The notes under the pieces were generated by a model. The model ran no database searches, was not told where the DNA came from, and saw only the letters and a list, made by a program, of their open reading frames with translations. A stretch of 43,833 nucleotides of DNA from Purshia tridentata (Eukaryota > Streptophyta > Magnoliopsida > Rosales > Rosaceae): positions 1 to 43,833 of the forward strand of contig QANT01009264.1 in NCBI GenBank assembly GCA_003254885.1, given 5' to 3'. How positions within the stretch are numbered: the stretch's first letter is position 1; each line of letters starts with the position of its first letter. Shown here piece after piece: positions 1 to 12,381 of the stretch. Both the position numbers and the translations under genes were made by a program.

Positions 1-1500
1 AATGTTTTAATTAAATATGTCTGAACAGATATTATGTTTCATTTTTTAAATTAATTCATATTGATTATCTTAATTTTAAGAGATAATCTGAGTCAAAATT
101 TTAAAAAGTCTATTTTTTGGATCTCAGTCTAAAAAATTGGATTTAAGTATTAATTTAAATTTCTATATGGTTTTAGTCTAAATGACCTTTCAAAATTGGA
201 CCTATTTCTAATTATTCCTATAAACTATTGATATAAAAAGAAATTACATTGAAATGACATTCATGTTAAATAAACTGTAAAAATATCGTTTTCAATATCG
301 AATCGAAACTCGTTGAAAAGAGAGGAATCATAAAATACAAATAATCTTATACATATTTAATATTACTAACAATATTTATATTAATATTCTTGCAAAAATG
401 AGCTAAGCATAGGAGAAGCATAAGTTTAATTTCTTCTAAATAAAAAAAATGGTCCCAACATTGCATACGCGCCAAGAAAATTAGGTATGAATCCTTGTTC
501 TATCTAAAGTGCAAAAACAAAACAGAGGGGACCAGGCGAAATGTAAAGCCATTTCCTTTGTCAGATTTCATATCATAATGACACAACAAAATTAAAAATC
601 GTTGTATTAATGCATTTTTACAAAATTTTATGTTTAGGTATAGCGATATATATCATAAATTATCATATCATTTAATTTCCGTACAACTGGATGACGCAGA
701 GCATGAATATAGTAGTAATATAATGATATAATTCAAATTCTTCTTGTCATATTCAAATTCTTATTGAGCCAAAACAATAACAAATATAAAGGGAAAATTA
801 TGATAAGCATGGTACATGGTCCCTTCTCTTGGTCCCCAAACCCAGTCACAATCAGCTTAATAATTGTCTAATGGAGAGCTAGGCGTTAATTAATTAGTCC
901 TTAGCTAGCTATATAGCCACTTATAAATCACAATTACCATTTAATTGACTATTTAATTACAATACATGCAACATATATCTATAACTCTTCTATGATTGAC
1001 TATTGAAATCTACTAAAACACTGTGTGTATCATTTCAACTCAAAGTGTGGAAGTCCTAGTTACCAACTGTGAATGAACATTCAAATGCTGAACACAATTA
1101 ATTGGCATTTGAACATTTTGATATATGTCTAAAATCCTCCAGATCAATAATAATCATAATATATTCTTATTTTTTGCATGGTCTTTGTGGCTGTTACATA
1201 CGTACCTTGTTTCCATAAAAGAGATCTCTCTCTTCCGTAGTTTCTGGCAAATTAAAGATTGAGTTTGGATATAATGATAAAACCTCACAGAAATCATTCA
1301 ATCAATATCAAAGAAATCTGGCAGTACGTACTCGCTCATTAATTAATTGGTGGTTTGACAATATACCAAGTATAATTTTCTAGATTAAATAAAATAAATT
1401 AAAAATAATAATTTAGAGATTCCCCTAGAAAAAAGACAAGTTCTCTCATAGGCTAATAGTTTGCTAATTAATATTGTCACGTAATAATCAAACACAAACT
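1..1500. other. AT-rich intergenic / upstream region of P450 gene 1
   Basis: About 1.5 kb of AT-rich DNA with no open frame that looks like a protein. It holds many short A/T runs. It ends in the core promoter of the first P450 gene. I see no recognisable transposon ends or RNA gene in it. Confidence 0.5.
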
Positions 1501-1506
1501 ATATAT

Positions 1507-1514
1507 TATAAATA
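1507..1514 (+). promoter_or_regulatory. Probable TATA box of P450 gene 1
   Basis: TATAAATA. Plant transcription usually starts about 25-35 bases downstream, here near 1537-1545. That falls at or after the ATG at 1536 but before the ATG at 1566, so it favours 1566 as the translation start. Confidence 0.5.
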
Positions 1515-1565
1515 CTACGTATCACCTCAGATAATATGCAAGAGAAAATTGGGAAAGGCCAAAAA

Positions 1566-3478
1566 ATGGAGTGCTACGAGGTTGTGGGTTTACTCATAGT
1601 TGTATTGCTATGGTTTGCATGGGCGAGCATACATATGGCAACCCAACTCCGATGGCGACGTTTCGAGGGTACCTTAGGCCAGCTCCCACCAGGACCTAGA
1701 TGGTGGCCGGTAGTGGGCAACATATTCCAACTGGGCTGGGCTCCGCCCCACGAGTCCTTCGCCATCCTGGCCCGCAAGTACGGACCCATCATGACCCTAT
1801 GGCTCGGGTCCATGGGCACCGTGGTCATTTCCTCCGACCACGTGGCGCGGGAGATGTTCAAGAACCACGACGTCGTTTTGGCGGGTCGCAAAATCTACGA
1901 GGCCATGAAGGGCGAACACAGCAGCGAGGGCTCGCTCATCACGGCCCAGTATGGGCCCCACTGGCGCATGCTGAGGCGCATGTGCACCACCGAGTTCTTC
2001 GTGACGAGCCGCCTCGACGCGACGCGTGGAGTGCGTGCCGCGTGCATTGATCACATGGTGAAGTTTATAGACGATGCTGCGGCTGGTGGCAATGTTGAGG
2101 GCATTGATGTGGGGAGGTTTTTTTTCTTGATGGCTTTTAATCTGATTGGGAACCTTATGTTCTCGAAGGATCTTTTGGACCCGAAATCGGAGAGAGGAGC
2201 CGCGTTTTTTTACCATGCGGGTAAGGTCATGGAGTGGGCTGGGAAGCCCAATATGGCGGATTTCTTTCCCATCTTACGGTGGGCCGACCCGCAAAGGATT
2301 AGGAGAAAGACCCAATTCCATGTGGAAAAGGCCTTTGAAATTGCAGGTGGGTTCATCAAAGAAAGGAGGGAGAGCATGGAGGACATTAATGGATGTGATG
2401 ATGATCATAGCAAAGAGAAGAAGATCACAAAGGAAGACTTCTTGAATGTGCTCTTGGAATCGCGTGGTGATGGTGTTCAAGAGTCCTCTAGATTCTCTTC
2501 AAGAACCATCAATGTGATTGTCTTTGTAAGCCACCTATATAGATAGTCCTTTCAATTTTTATGTCCTCTTTTTATTTTTGGTAAATTTTTTATATTTTAA
2601 CATGTTCTTTTTCACACACAAACATGACATGATATTGGTTGATATATACTTATTGCATCGATTCTAATATTGTGGGGAAAGTCTTAATTACCTGGTAAGA
2701 CTCTAAGACGATTTAGTCTTCTATGAGACGTTCTATATACACTGAGATGATCCCTATATTAAGTATTTGGAAAAAAAAATGCGAACTGTCGTCCCTCTAA
2801 TTACTCAACATGCATGCAAAGAGTGTTAACTCAGTACTCATACCCTTTCAGGAGATGTTTACTGCAGGGACTGACACAACTACAAGCACATTAGAGTGGG
2901 CAATGGCTGAGCTTCTAAACAACCCTAGAACCTTAAGAAAAGCTCAGGCTGAGCTGAGAAGCACCATACGTCCCGACAAGAAGCTCGAAGAGGAAGACAT
3001 CGAAAGCCTCCCATACCTCAAAGCAGTCATCAAAGAAACCTTAAGACTCCACCCACCTCTTCCTTTCTTAGTCCCACACATGGCCATGAGCTCCTGCAAA
3101 ATGCTAGGGTACCACATTCCAAAAGAGACCCAAATCCTGGTCAATGTTTGGGCAATTGGGCGTGACCCAAAGACTTGGGAAGACCCTTTAATTTTCAAGC
3201 CAAAGAGGTTTTTAGCCCCTAACATGTTGGACTATAAAGGGCACCACTTTGAGTTCATACCATTTGGCTCTGGCCGTCGAATGTGTCCTGCAGTCCCACT
3301 AGTCTCTAGGGTGCTTCCTCTGGCCTTAGGTTCGCTCCTACACTCGTTTGATTGGGTTTTGCCAGATGGGCTTAAGCCAGAGAACATGGACATGAGTGAA
3401 AGGATGGGGATAACACTTAGAAAATCTGTTCCTCTAAAGGTTATACCTATACCTTATAAAAGGCATGTGGGATTCTAA
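1566..3478 (+). CDS. Cytochrome P450, CYP76A-like (gene 1), two exons
   Basis: Predicted microsomal haem-thiolate monooxygenase of the plant CYP76 family (A-type clan), about 528 aa. Exon 1 is 1566-2525 and exon 2 is 2852-3478. The intron (2526-2851) is GT-AG and phase 0. The N-terminus has a hydrophobic anchor (about residues 6-24), a basic stretch, then the hinge LPPGPRWWP (40-48). Exon 2 carries the I-helix AGTDTT (325-330), K-helix ETLR (382-385), PKRF in place of the usual PERF (437-440), and the haem loop FGSGRRMCPA (458-467) with Cys465. The last loop residue is Ala, not the common Gly. An upstream in-frame ATG at 1536 would add 10 residues, but it lies too close to the TATA box. This copy is clearly diverged from the three P450 copies downstream. 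CYP76 enzymes often oxidise terpenoids, but the substrate here cannot be told. Confidence 0.88.
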
Positions 3479-5880
3479 TGCGTTAGTATTAGACAATCAA
3501 TTAATTATGAGTGTATTGGTAATAAATTTGTCTGTCAAATATGTTAATAATTAATAGTTTATTGTAATAATTGATGTAATAATTAAGTACAGATGTATTA
3601 TAAATTTCACATCATATATGTAGTTAATCAGCTAATGTGATCTAATTAATAATCCTCAAATGTCAGTTTTGGGGCTTGTATAATGTGAATACTAGAAGTA
3701 TGTATATATATATATATTAAAAAATTAATATGTTGAGGATTCTTTTTCTAACTTACACTTACGTACTGCATATAGAGTCCAAGCTAATATTTTGTACGTT
3801 TTGCAAGTGGTGAAAATTAAAAATTGGCAATTTTTATTTATTTAGGAGATACTTCAACACATTATGGATGGCTGCTTATGAAGTTTAAGATTCTTCAATT
3901 TATTATTATTTAATTTCTTAATATGTCTAAAAGGGAAGGCATTATTATGGATGGACAAAATGTATAGATCGGGTTAATTTAATTAGAAGATCAAAGATCC
4001 TAGCAATCCCAAAAATGTGGAGCAATTTAAGTTGAAATATATATCTTAGCTTCAAGGATCAAGGAGAATAGAGAGCCACTTTCTCGTCAAAAATAGGAAG
4101 CTAAAAGTTGTTTTGTCAAAATAGGAGCTATGTGTATATTTTAAATATAACTTATTTTTTTTTCAAAATAAACAGTACATATAATATCGTAGTACTGAAT
4201 GATCGTATCATATACTTAATCAAATTGTCATATTTAAAAATTGTTGGTTGTGACCTCAAAGTTTTCTGAAACTCCCTATTTTAGCTAAGAAGCTTCCTTT
4301 ATGGAGCATAATGATAATCCACAACTCTATACATATAAGGGCTTGAAAAATTATATATAATGTTTTTCATCAAACAATTTTTACCCTTCTGCAAGCTGCA
4401 CCCACACAGATTAAGAAGGACTCCATGCGTTTATTTTTGGTTCCCTTCTTTGATCTGGTCCTGCTTTTGGTGGCTCTCTCTTGCCTCTTGTTAATTTTGA
4501 TCTGTTTAATAAGGATATGAAACTAATGGATCGATGTGATTTAATTAATTTGAAAGCCTTTTTTGTCTGGATTAATTTTAAAGACTTGCACATATAGTTG
4601 CATATGACATATATATAAATTAAGGTAGAATAAGTTTATGGCTTGTGCATGCATATATAGTTATGAATTCCATAGATATATAAGGTAGAATTCTTTGGAT
4701 TAATCTTATAAGAATGTTTGGTAGGGATGGAGCCAGTGGTTGTTGAGGGATGGAGAATGCAATTAGCAAAGTTATGGTCGGCTGATAAAAAAACCCAAAA
4801 ATAAATTTCAAAACCATTAACTTTATCCACACATTAATTAATAAGAACAACAAAACACACACTTCCCATCAAAATCTTGTTGTATATATAGAAGGATTTT
4901 AATTTAAAGTTGTTAGCAACTGCTCAAAATTCTGATATAATGTTAGACCACCATTAAACTAATAATTTAAACCGTTAAAGAATTGACAAACAATATATAT
5001 CAAATTAATTAACACGTACCGACAAGAAATTAAATCTATATATTAATTATTAATTGAAGAGGGTTTGCTGTTGCCACCAAACTTAATGAAGACGAATGCG
5101 GTATTACTCTTGAATATTCTTTGGGAAAAATTAGCAGGATGCCCTTCTACAACAGTACAAAAGATGGCCTCCCGTGCATAAAAATAATTGAAAGTTCCTT
5201 CAAAGACAAAATGACATAAGAATGTTTGTTTGGACTACGTTGGAAAGACATAAGCATTGTCGTTTGCAAAAATCCCTCTAAAAATCTTCATTTTAAACGA
5301 AATTGATTAAGAACAAGAGTCGACAATGGGATTGTTGCGCACTTTACATATATAGGGGAATTATTGGTTTAACAAGGGTTTGTCTACTTGTGGGTTGCAC
5401 ATCAACCCTTAAAGAAAAGGGTATCTAGCTACTGTAAAAACTATGTGATATATGTGATTCGTAAATAATTGCATCCCAGCCATATTAGTATAAAACTAGC
5501 AACCAAACATAAAATTAATATTAATTAGGTTGATCAGCTGTTCTTATCCTCAAGTCATCTATTCCAAGGTACAGTTGTATAAATGACCATTTCAAGATTA
5601 ATTCACGAATAACCATCTGTCGGCAGATATGCTATACGTACAGAAAGATGCATACAAAGTCCTTAATTTTCAGTCTTTTATATGCTAATATAAATATTTG
5701 GTTACATAGTTAATTGCAGCATCTGTCAACTAATTAAAAATTAACAACCATTAAACTTCAAACTATAAGAGATGCAATTAGCGAAGTTATGGTGAAATTA
5801 GGGTTTAAAACACATCTTTGAATTAATCAAACAAATAATGATGACACATTGATATATACTAGAGATCCAGCAAGCTAGAA
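3479..5880. other. Intergenic region between P450 genes 1 and 2
   Basis: About 2.4 kb of AT-rich sequence. Short open frames exist on the minus strand near 4411-4862 but they resemble no protein family. The stretch 5533-5635 weakly resembles blocks at 9418-9675 and 12816-13040 that lie beside the other P450 copies. Nothing else is recognised. Confidence 0.4.
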
Positions 5881-5900
5881 TACTTCATTTCTTGACCTTG

Positions 5901-8898
5901 ATGGAGTGGCCTTGGAGTTATCTTCTCTTCTTATCAGCTCTACTCTTCTTGCTCATCATCCGCCGGAGATCGAACTTGGGACAAAAACACCATGGGCCTC
6001 TTCCTCCTGGTCCACCAGGATTGCCCATATTCGGCAACATGTTCGAACTCGGACCAATGCCACACCGGACCCTCACTGACCTCACATACAAGTTCGGCCC
6101 AGTAATATGGCTAAAACTTGGCGCCAAAAGCACTATGGCAATCCAATCCGCCAAAGCAGCCACTGCGTTTTTCAAAAACCACGACTTGTCGTTTGCTGAG
6201 CGCACTCTCACCGAAGCCAGTCAAGTCCACGACTACCATAAGGGGTCACTAGCTCTAGCCCCTTATGGATCGCACTGGCGAGTGATGAGACGCTTGTTGA
6301 CTGTGGACATGTTGGTTAACAAGCGCATCAACGACACTGCCTGCATACGTAAAAAGTGCATAAACGACATGCAGTTTTGGATAGAGGAGGAGGCCTCGAA
6401 ACTCAAGGACGGGCGCGGACTCCACGTGGCGCGGTTCGTGTTCCTCATGACTTTCAACCTTCTGGGGAACCTCATGCTGTCCACGGACTTGGTGGACCCC
6501 AGCTCGAAAGAAGGGCTGGAATTTTTTGACGTGATGAATGCACTGATGGACTGGAATGGGCACGCGAACATGGCGGACTTCTTTCCGTGGCTGCGGTGGT
6601 TGGACCCTCAGGGGTTGAGGAAGAATATGGCGAGGGATCTTGGGAAGGCTCTGGCCATTGCGTCTAAGTTTGTGAAGGAGCGCATGAAAGAGCGCCAGGT
6701 GGAGGGAGGAGACAAAACAAGGGACTTTTTGGATGTGTTGCTTGCATTTGAAGGCAATGGACTTGATGAACCAGCTAAAATATCTGATCATGATATCAAT
6801 ATTTTCATTCTGGTAAGTCAAATGGGACACCCTATACTTTTCATGCAACAAAATTCATGAATGAAAATCTTAACCAAACATTTTCTATCATATATAGCTA
6901 AAAAATAGTTTTAAAATGAAGATTCATTATAAAAATCTCACATCCATTCCAAAACCAATTGGCAATAGGAGGAGTAGCTCAAACTTAGCAAGGCCCTCAC
7001 ATCTTCAATGTGAGATATCTCTCAACACGCCCCCGCACATTTTAAAATGAAGATTCATTATAAAAATCTCACATGAGGTTTTTACTAAGCTTTAAGTCTC
7101 AAATAAATAAAAATTTGACAACTTTCAATTTAGTGTAAATAGGTTTTAAGTGTTAGTACTGATAGCTGAATAACCCCACCAGCCGTACACCTGCAATGAA
7201 TACAAAGATGGAATGGCCCATAAGTATTTAGACAATCAACCAACACATGATTTATAGTGGTTCGGCTCAACTGCCTACATCCACTTTGCACACCCACTTT
7301 CACTAATTCAATAGAAGAAATTACAAAGGATATGGATCAGCTGATACCACATACATCTATGAATCTCTCTTCTACTCCTCTCTCTCTCTCTCTGTTTCTT
7401 TGCTTTGGCTCTCTCTAACACACTCTCTCTACTTGCTCTTCGTAATAGCAACCTCCTCTGCTTCACAGAAAGGGAATGCAACAGCCCTGTGTATATCTTC
7501 GCACAAAGAAAGAAACCCAGCCCCTACCTCTTTTTTTCTGATAAAACTTATCTTCTATCTCAGCCTTTTCTTAGGCTTCTCTATCTACCCATCACACTTC
7601 TCAAGGCAGCAAAGCAGAAAAAAAATATCTATATCAGAAGATAAAGAGGTGGCTTGTATTCTACTGTAAGAGAGTGGGTGGGCCCCTGCACAATATAAAT
7701 TGATTTGGGCTCCACCAAACATAACATTAAGTTCATCGAAACTTAACATAAGAGCATTCAATGCATCTATGTGTTGCGCGTATCCATGTATCAAAATAGA
7801 TCAATGTTTGGCTTCATTCACGGATGGAAGAACTCTCATCCATCCCCATTTCACAAATTCGTGTTATTTTTTGTCTTTTCTTTTCTAATAAATAAAAAAT
7901 ATAAATTTAGAATGAAAAGACAAAAAATAACATAAATTGGTGAAATGGAGATGGAGCAAAACATAGAGATCGTCTCTAGTGCAGACAAGGATGTCAACAT
8001 CCACCACATCTAGGAACTATACCCTATGAGTGAGGAGTGTACTTTTAGAACTATATCTTTTTTTTTATGGGTCAAACAATGTCTGTATATATATATATTA
8101 GCATCTGTATGTTAGCATAAGTTCGTAATATATGCTTGATATTATTAGAACTATATATATTTTTTTTTTGGGTCAAACAATGTCTGTATATATATATATT
8201 AGCATCTGCATGTTAGCATAAGTTCGTAATATATGCTTGATATTTTTATTTACTGAACAAGAGTAACATAAATGTGGTGCGCGCAGGAAATATTTCTGGC
8301 CGGTTCAGAAACAACAAGCAGCACAATAGAATGGGCACTGACCGAACTGCTATGCAACCCAAAAACACTAACCAAGGCCAAAGCTGAGCTCACCCAAGTG
8401 ATAGGTACAAACAGAAAGATTGAAGAGAGTGACATAGACAACCTTCCATACTTGCAAGGCATTATCAAAGAAACACTACGATTGCACCCACCAATTCCAT
8501 TCCTAATACCTCGAAAGGCTGTGCATGACACCAAGTTCATGGGCTACTTTGTACCCAAAAACACACAGGTATTTGTGAATGCTTATGCAATTGGAAGAGA
8601 CCCAGATGTGTGGGATGACCCTTTGGTGTTCAAGCCTGAGAGATTCATAGGGTCAAAGATTGATTACAAGGGCCAACATTTTGAGTTGATTCCATTTGGG
8701 GCTGGGAGAAGAATGTGTGCTGGTGTGCCTTTGGCTCATAGAATGCTGCACCTTACTTTGGGGTTGTTGCTTCACCAATTTGATTGGGCACATGATGCAA
8801 ATATTAGTGGTGGTAGTATGGATTGGAAGGACAAGTTGGGTATCACAATGAGAAAGTCTGAGCCATTACTAGCAGTGCCCACAAAGTGTTTGGTGTAA
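5901..8898 (+). CDS. Cytochrome P450, CYP76A-like (gene 2), two exons
   Basis: Predicted ER-anchored P450 monooxygenase of 507 aa. Exon 1 is 5901-6812 (304 aa) and exon 2 is 8287-8898 (203 aa). The phase-0 GT-AG intron is long (1474 nt, against 111 nt in gene 4). The start is the first ATG in frame, reading MEWPWSYLLF. Seen in order: N-terminal hydrophobic anchor (5-20), RRR, hinge PLPPGPPG (33-40), I-helix AGSETT (309-314), K-helix ETLR (366-369), PERF (421-424), haem loop FGAGRRMCAG with Cys448. All signature residues are intact. It is very similar to pseudogene 3 and gene 4, so the three arose by local duplication. The I-helix acid is Glu, where gene 1 has Asp. The intron has grown through repeats. 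The substrate is unknown. Confidence 0.9.
6909..7074. repeat. 35-bp perfect direct repeats in intron of P450 gene 2
   Basis: The 35 bases at 6909-6943 recur without a difference at 7040-7074. They flank about 96 bp containing a small palindrome around CTCACATCTTCAATGTGAG. This suggests a small inserted element or a recent local duplication within the intron. Confidence 0.7.
8045..8244. repeat. Tandem ~100-bp duplication in intron of P450 gene 2
   Basis: The segment 8045-8143 is repeated almost exactly at 8145-8244. Shared landmarks are GGGTCAAACAATGTCTG, a TA run, and GCATAAGTTCGTAATATATG. It lies just before the exon 2 acceptor and helps explain the long intron. Confidence 0.8.
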
Positions 8899-10100
8899 AA
8901 ACACACTTCTTGTTACAAGTTTGATGCTTGCTTTCAAATTTCAGTGTCTGGGTTTCCAAATTCCAGGGCTTGGTAATTCCTTAGAGGGCCAACCAGCTAC
9001 CCCATTGGCTCTTAGTGATTGGGACATAGATAGAATTTTGTGTAACATTTGTATAAGAACCACTAAGCATGGTATATATATAGTGACCGCAAGTCCGCAA
9101 CTCTACGTTACATGCTAATGTTATTATTTTCTTGTAAAGTGACAAGCTGATTTTTTTAAACCCGACAAAATAATGTTTTCTCAAAAATTTTAAAGTTTAC
9201 CCCCAATTACAAAAACAAATTAAATTAAATTAAAAATTAACCCAAACTCACCGAAGCGAGCCACCCGGCGACACCGCCGTCCAATCCCAAGCCACCAGTG
9301 CCGTCCCCTAATGGAGGATGACAACATCTGCAAAAATAACACTAACTAATTTGTATTGGTATCGTTACTGTTACATGAAAATTTCCTGTAAAATAATCAC
9401 AAAATTAAATATGAGCTTTTTTGTTCTTATCCTCAGATCGTTTATTTGCCAACAAAAGAGTCCAATTATATATCGATCTATCATTTCAATATTGATGAAG
9501 GCCTGAAGGGGCATCTAGCTGTCAGGCCGATGTCGCCGATGTGTTGCAGAAAGCTACAATTAAATTCAGTTGCTTCTAATTAATCTTTTTTTGTTCAGAG
9601 TTGGGCTGTATATATACATACATACATACATATATATATATATACCTCAGCTGATAATATTGTGTTCATAGAATAGTTTAATATATATATATAAAACACA
9701 TGCTCCATACTTTGTACGTATCGACGTAAAATATTAATTGGGAAATGTTCTTCGGATTCCGATCCTCTTTATTTATTTTCTACTCATATTTCTGTTTGAC
9801 TTTGTCTTAGCCATGCGCCCTACCAGTACTCAAAGTCAAACTGAGTAATTTTCTAAATTTTCTAAATTTTCTACTACCAATACTTCAGGTAAAGACAGAA
9901 AAAATATTATTGAGTCATAATTTAATTGATAACATATATAATATGTCCCGACAAAAACATTTTTAAATATCAAGTATCACCTAATTAATTAACTATCAAT
10001 TTTGTGATTAATAAAATGCTCTTTAATTAGTTATATCGCCTCTTTCAATGCTGATCAAACTAAGCTAGCTAGGGCGATATAAATATTCTAATCGCTTAAC
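8899..10100. other. Intergenic region between P450 gene 2 and pseudogene 3
   Basis: AT-rich spacer. A short GC-rich patch lies near 9245-9315 and a TA/CATA microsatellite at about 9610-9652. The block 9418-9675 matches 12816-13040 downstream of pseudogene 3, so it marks an edge of the tandem duplication. No gene is seen. Confidence 0.5.
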
Positions 10101-10108
10101 CATCCAAT

Positions 10109-10378
10109 TGTACAAAACCTATGCTCGCTGCTCCCCATAACAGTTCATGTTCATTTCTTGACCAGATCGCTATAGCTTGATAAATGATGGAGTGGAACTC
10201 TTGATTTCAGCCATTCAACGCTGGTCAAAGGGAGATACAATATTTTGAAGCTGATCACCCACCCAACGCTATGTACAAAACCCTATGCTCGCTTCTCCAC
10301 AGAATACTTCATGTTCAATTCATAACCTTGAGCCATGATAATTTGAACAAGGAATGGAACTCTTGGAACTTTCTAGTT
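10109..10378. repeat. Tandem duplication of the 5' end of P450 pseudogene 3
   Basis: Sequence from 10109 (TGTACAAAACCTATGCTCGC) recurs, diverged, from 10272. The upstream copy keeps ATGGAGTGGAACTCT at 10187 but runs into TGA at once. The downstream copy reads AAGGAATGGAACTCT at 10349, so the ancestral ATG codon has become AAG. Confidence 0.65.
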
Positions 10379-12381
10379 TCTTTCATCATCTTGTTCCTAC
10401 CATCCCTGCTCTTCTTTCAGCTCTTCCGCCGGAGATCAAACTTGGGCAACCATGGGCCTCTTCCTCCCGGCCCTCCAGGATGGCCCATATTTGGCAACAT
10501 GTTCGATCTCGGAGCAATGCCACACAGGACCCTCACTGACCTCACAAACAAGTTTGGTCCCGTAATATGGCTAAGACTTGGTGTGAAAAACACCATGGCA
10601 ATCCAATCCGCCGAAGCAGCTGCCGAGTTTTTCAAGAATCACGACTTGTCATTTGCTGAACGCACCATTCACGAAACCAGTCGAGTTCATGACTATCACA
10701 AGGGGTCACTGGCTCTGGCCCCTTATGGCTCGAACTGGCGCGTGTTGAGGCGTTTGATGACCGTGGACATGTTGGTCAGCAAGCGCATCAACAAAACCGA
10801 AGCAGTGCGCAGAAAATGCATAGAGGACATGCACTTGTGGACAGAAGAAGAGACCTCCAAATTAGAAGAGAACAGAGAACGTGAACGGGGAGTTCACGTG
10901 GCCCGTTTTGTGTTCCTGATGACTTTTAACCTTCTTGGGAATTTGATGCTTTCGAGGGACTTGGTGGGCCCCACTTCAAAAGAAGGGATAGAGTTTTTTA
11001 GGGCAATGAACGGACTGATGGAATGGGGTGGGGCTGCCAACGTGGCAGATTTCTTTCCATGGCTGCGGTGGTTTGATCTGCAGGGGTTGAAGAGGAATAT
11101 GAAGAGGGACCATTATATATATATCACCCCTAACCTTTTTGTACCATAAGTTGTCCTATCTAAAAATATTGGTCCAGAATTTGAGGTCTGGATCTTAGTC
11201 TTGGGCCGTAGAGTAAAGTCTGAGTATGAGGTAGGGTCAAGGTTCAGGCCTAGGGTCCGATGTTCAGGTCCATGTTCAAGGGCATACGTCTCAGTACAAA
11301 TCCAAGTACCGAATACGGGGTTGGAGGTAGGGCTTCGAATCCCTGTGCCAGAGGCTTGGTGTTCAAAGCCAAAGGTGCGAGATTCGAGTAAGACCTTCCA
11401 GTCAAACAAAACATGTGATAAGCAATCCACTTCAATTACTCATGATTTAAATTAAAACTTCAGTTCAGTTGCTCGTTTGATGTTTTGGTGCTCTGATACC
11501 AGAAAGTCAGAGAAATATAATTAAATGCCCCAACTTGAGGTGCTGCAGTATGCCTTATTAATTTATACTGTGCCAGCTGTTACAAGTTTTTAAGTTTCAT
11601 GAGTACTAAAATTATTGTGAAAACTATAGTTAATAGTGTAGTGGTAAATGCTTTATTACCTATTGTGATATGGGTTGAAGGAGACTCTTATGAAGTAGTA
11701 TTCTAGTAGTGAAATTTTACTTCTTAAAGCTTGACATTCACTGAACAACAATAACAAATTGAAAATGTAATGCAGGAAATATTTATGGCCGGTTCAGAAA
11801 CAACAAGCAGCAGCACAGAATGGGCACTGACCGAGCTGCTGTGAAACCCTGAAACACTAATCAAGGCCAAAGCCGAGCTCAGAGAGGTGATAGGTGCAAA
11901 CCGAAAGATTGAAGAGAGTGACATCGAAAAGCTTCCATACTTGCAGGCTGTCATCAAAGAAACACTTCGATTGCACCCACCAATCCCATTCCTAGTACCA
12001 AGAAGGGCTATGCATGACACCAATTTCATGGGCTACTTTGTGCCGAAAGACACACAGGTATTTGTGAATGCTTATGCAATTGGGAGAGACCCAGATGTGT
12101 GGGATGACCCTTTGGCGTTTAAGCCTGAGAGGTTCATAGGGTCAAATACTGATTACAAGGGCCAACATTATGAGTTGATTCCATTTGGGGCTGGCAGAAG
12201 AATGTGTGCTGGTGTGCCTTTGGCTCACAGAATGTTGCACCTTACTTTGGGCATGTTGCTTCACCAATTTGATTGGGCACTTGGTGGCAATGTGACAAGA
12301 GGTACTATGAATTGGAATGACACTTTGGGGATAACAATGCGAAAGACCAAGCCATTACTGGCAGTGCCTACAAAGTGCTAA
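10271..12381 (+). pseudogene. Cytochrome P450 pseudogene, CYP76A-like (gene 3)
   Basis: A broken copy of the gene 2/gene 4 type. The exon 1 part runs to about 11110 and matches the relatives through RNMKRD. It then changes to unrelated sequence, so about 58 codons normally found at the end of exon 1 (LGKA to FIL in the relatives) are missing, together with the splice donor. Exon 2 starts after a good CAG acceptor at 11776. It has an in-frame TGA at 11842-11844, where the relatives have a Cys codon (TGC) before NP. The rest of exon 2 (to 12381) stays open, with ETLR, PERF and FGAGRRMCAG intact. The ancestral start codon is AAG at 10349-10351. An upstream ATG at 10271 opens the same frame but gives an N-terminus unlike the family. 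Three independent lesions make a functional enzyme very unlikely. Confidence 0.88.
11111..11770. mobile_element. Unrelated insert in P450 pseudogene 3, possible LTR-element remnant (-)
   Basis: About 650 bp that no other P450 copy has replaces the end of exon 1 and most of the intron. The 12-mer GCTCTGATACCA at 11490-11501 is the reverse complement of the initiator-Met tRNA primer-binding motif TGGTATCAGAGC used by many plant LTR retrotransposons. This suggests a minus-strand element fragment. No intact LTR or coding domain was recognised, so the assignment is tentative. Confidence 0.35.

Noticed and set aside
1536..1565. First in-frame ATG of P450 gene 1 at 1536
   Set aside because: It lies only 22 bases after the TATA box and adds ten hydrophilic residues before the membrane anchor. 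The ATG at 1566 fits the family and the promoter better, though 1536 is not excluded.
1574..2216. Long minus-strand and second-frame open frames across P450 exon 1
   Set aside because: They are antisense or off-frame shadows of a well-supported P450 exon. The same holds for overlapping frames at 5918-6851, 10354-10635 and 14100-14988.
11315..11350. tRNA-like T-arm sequence (GGCTTCGAATCCCTGTGCC)
   Set aside because: No matching acceptor stem, D-arm or anticodon arm could be placed around it.
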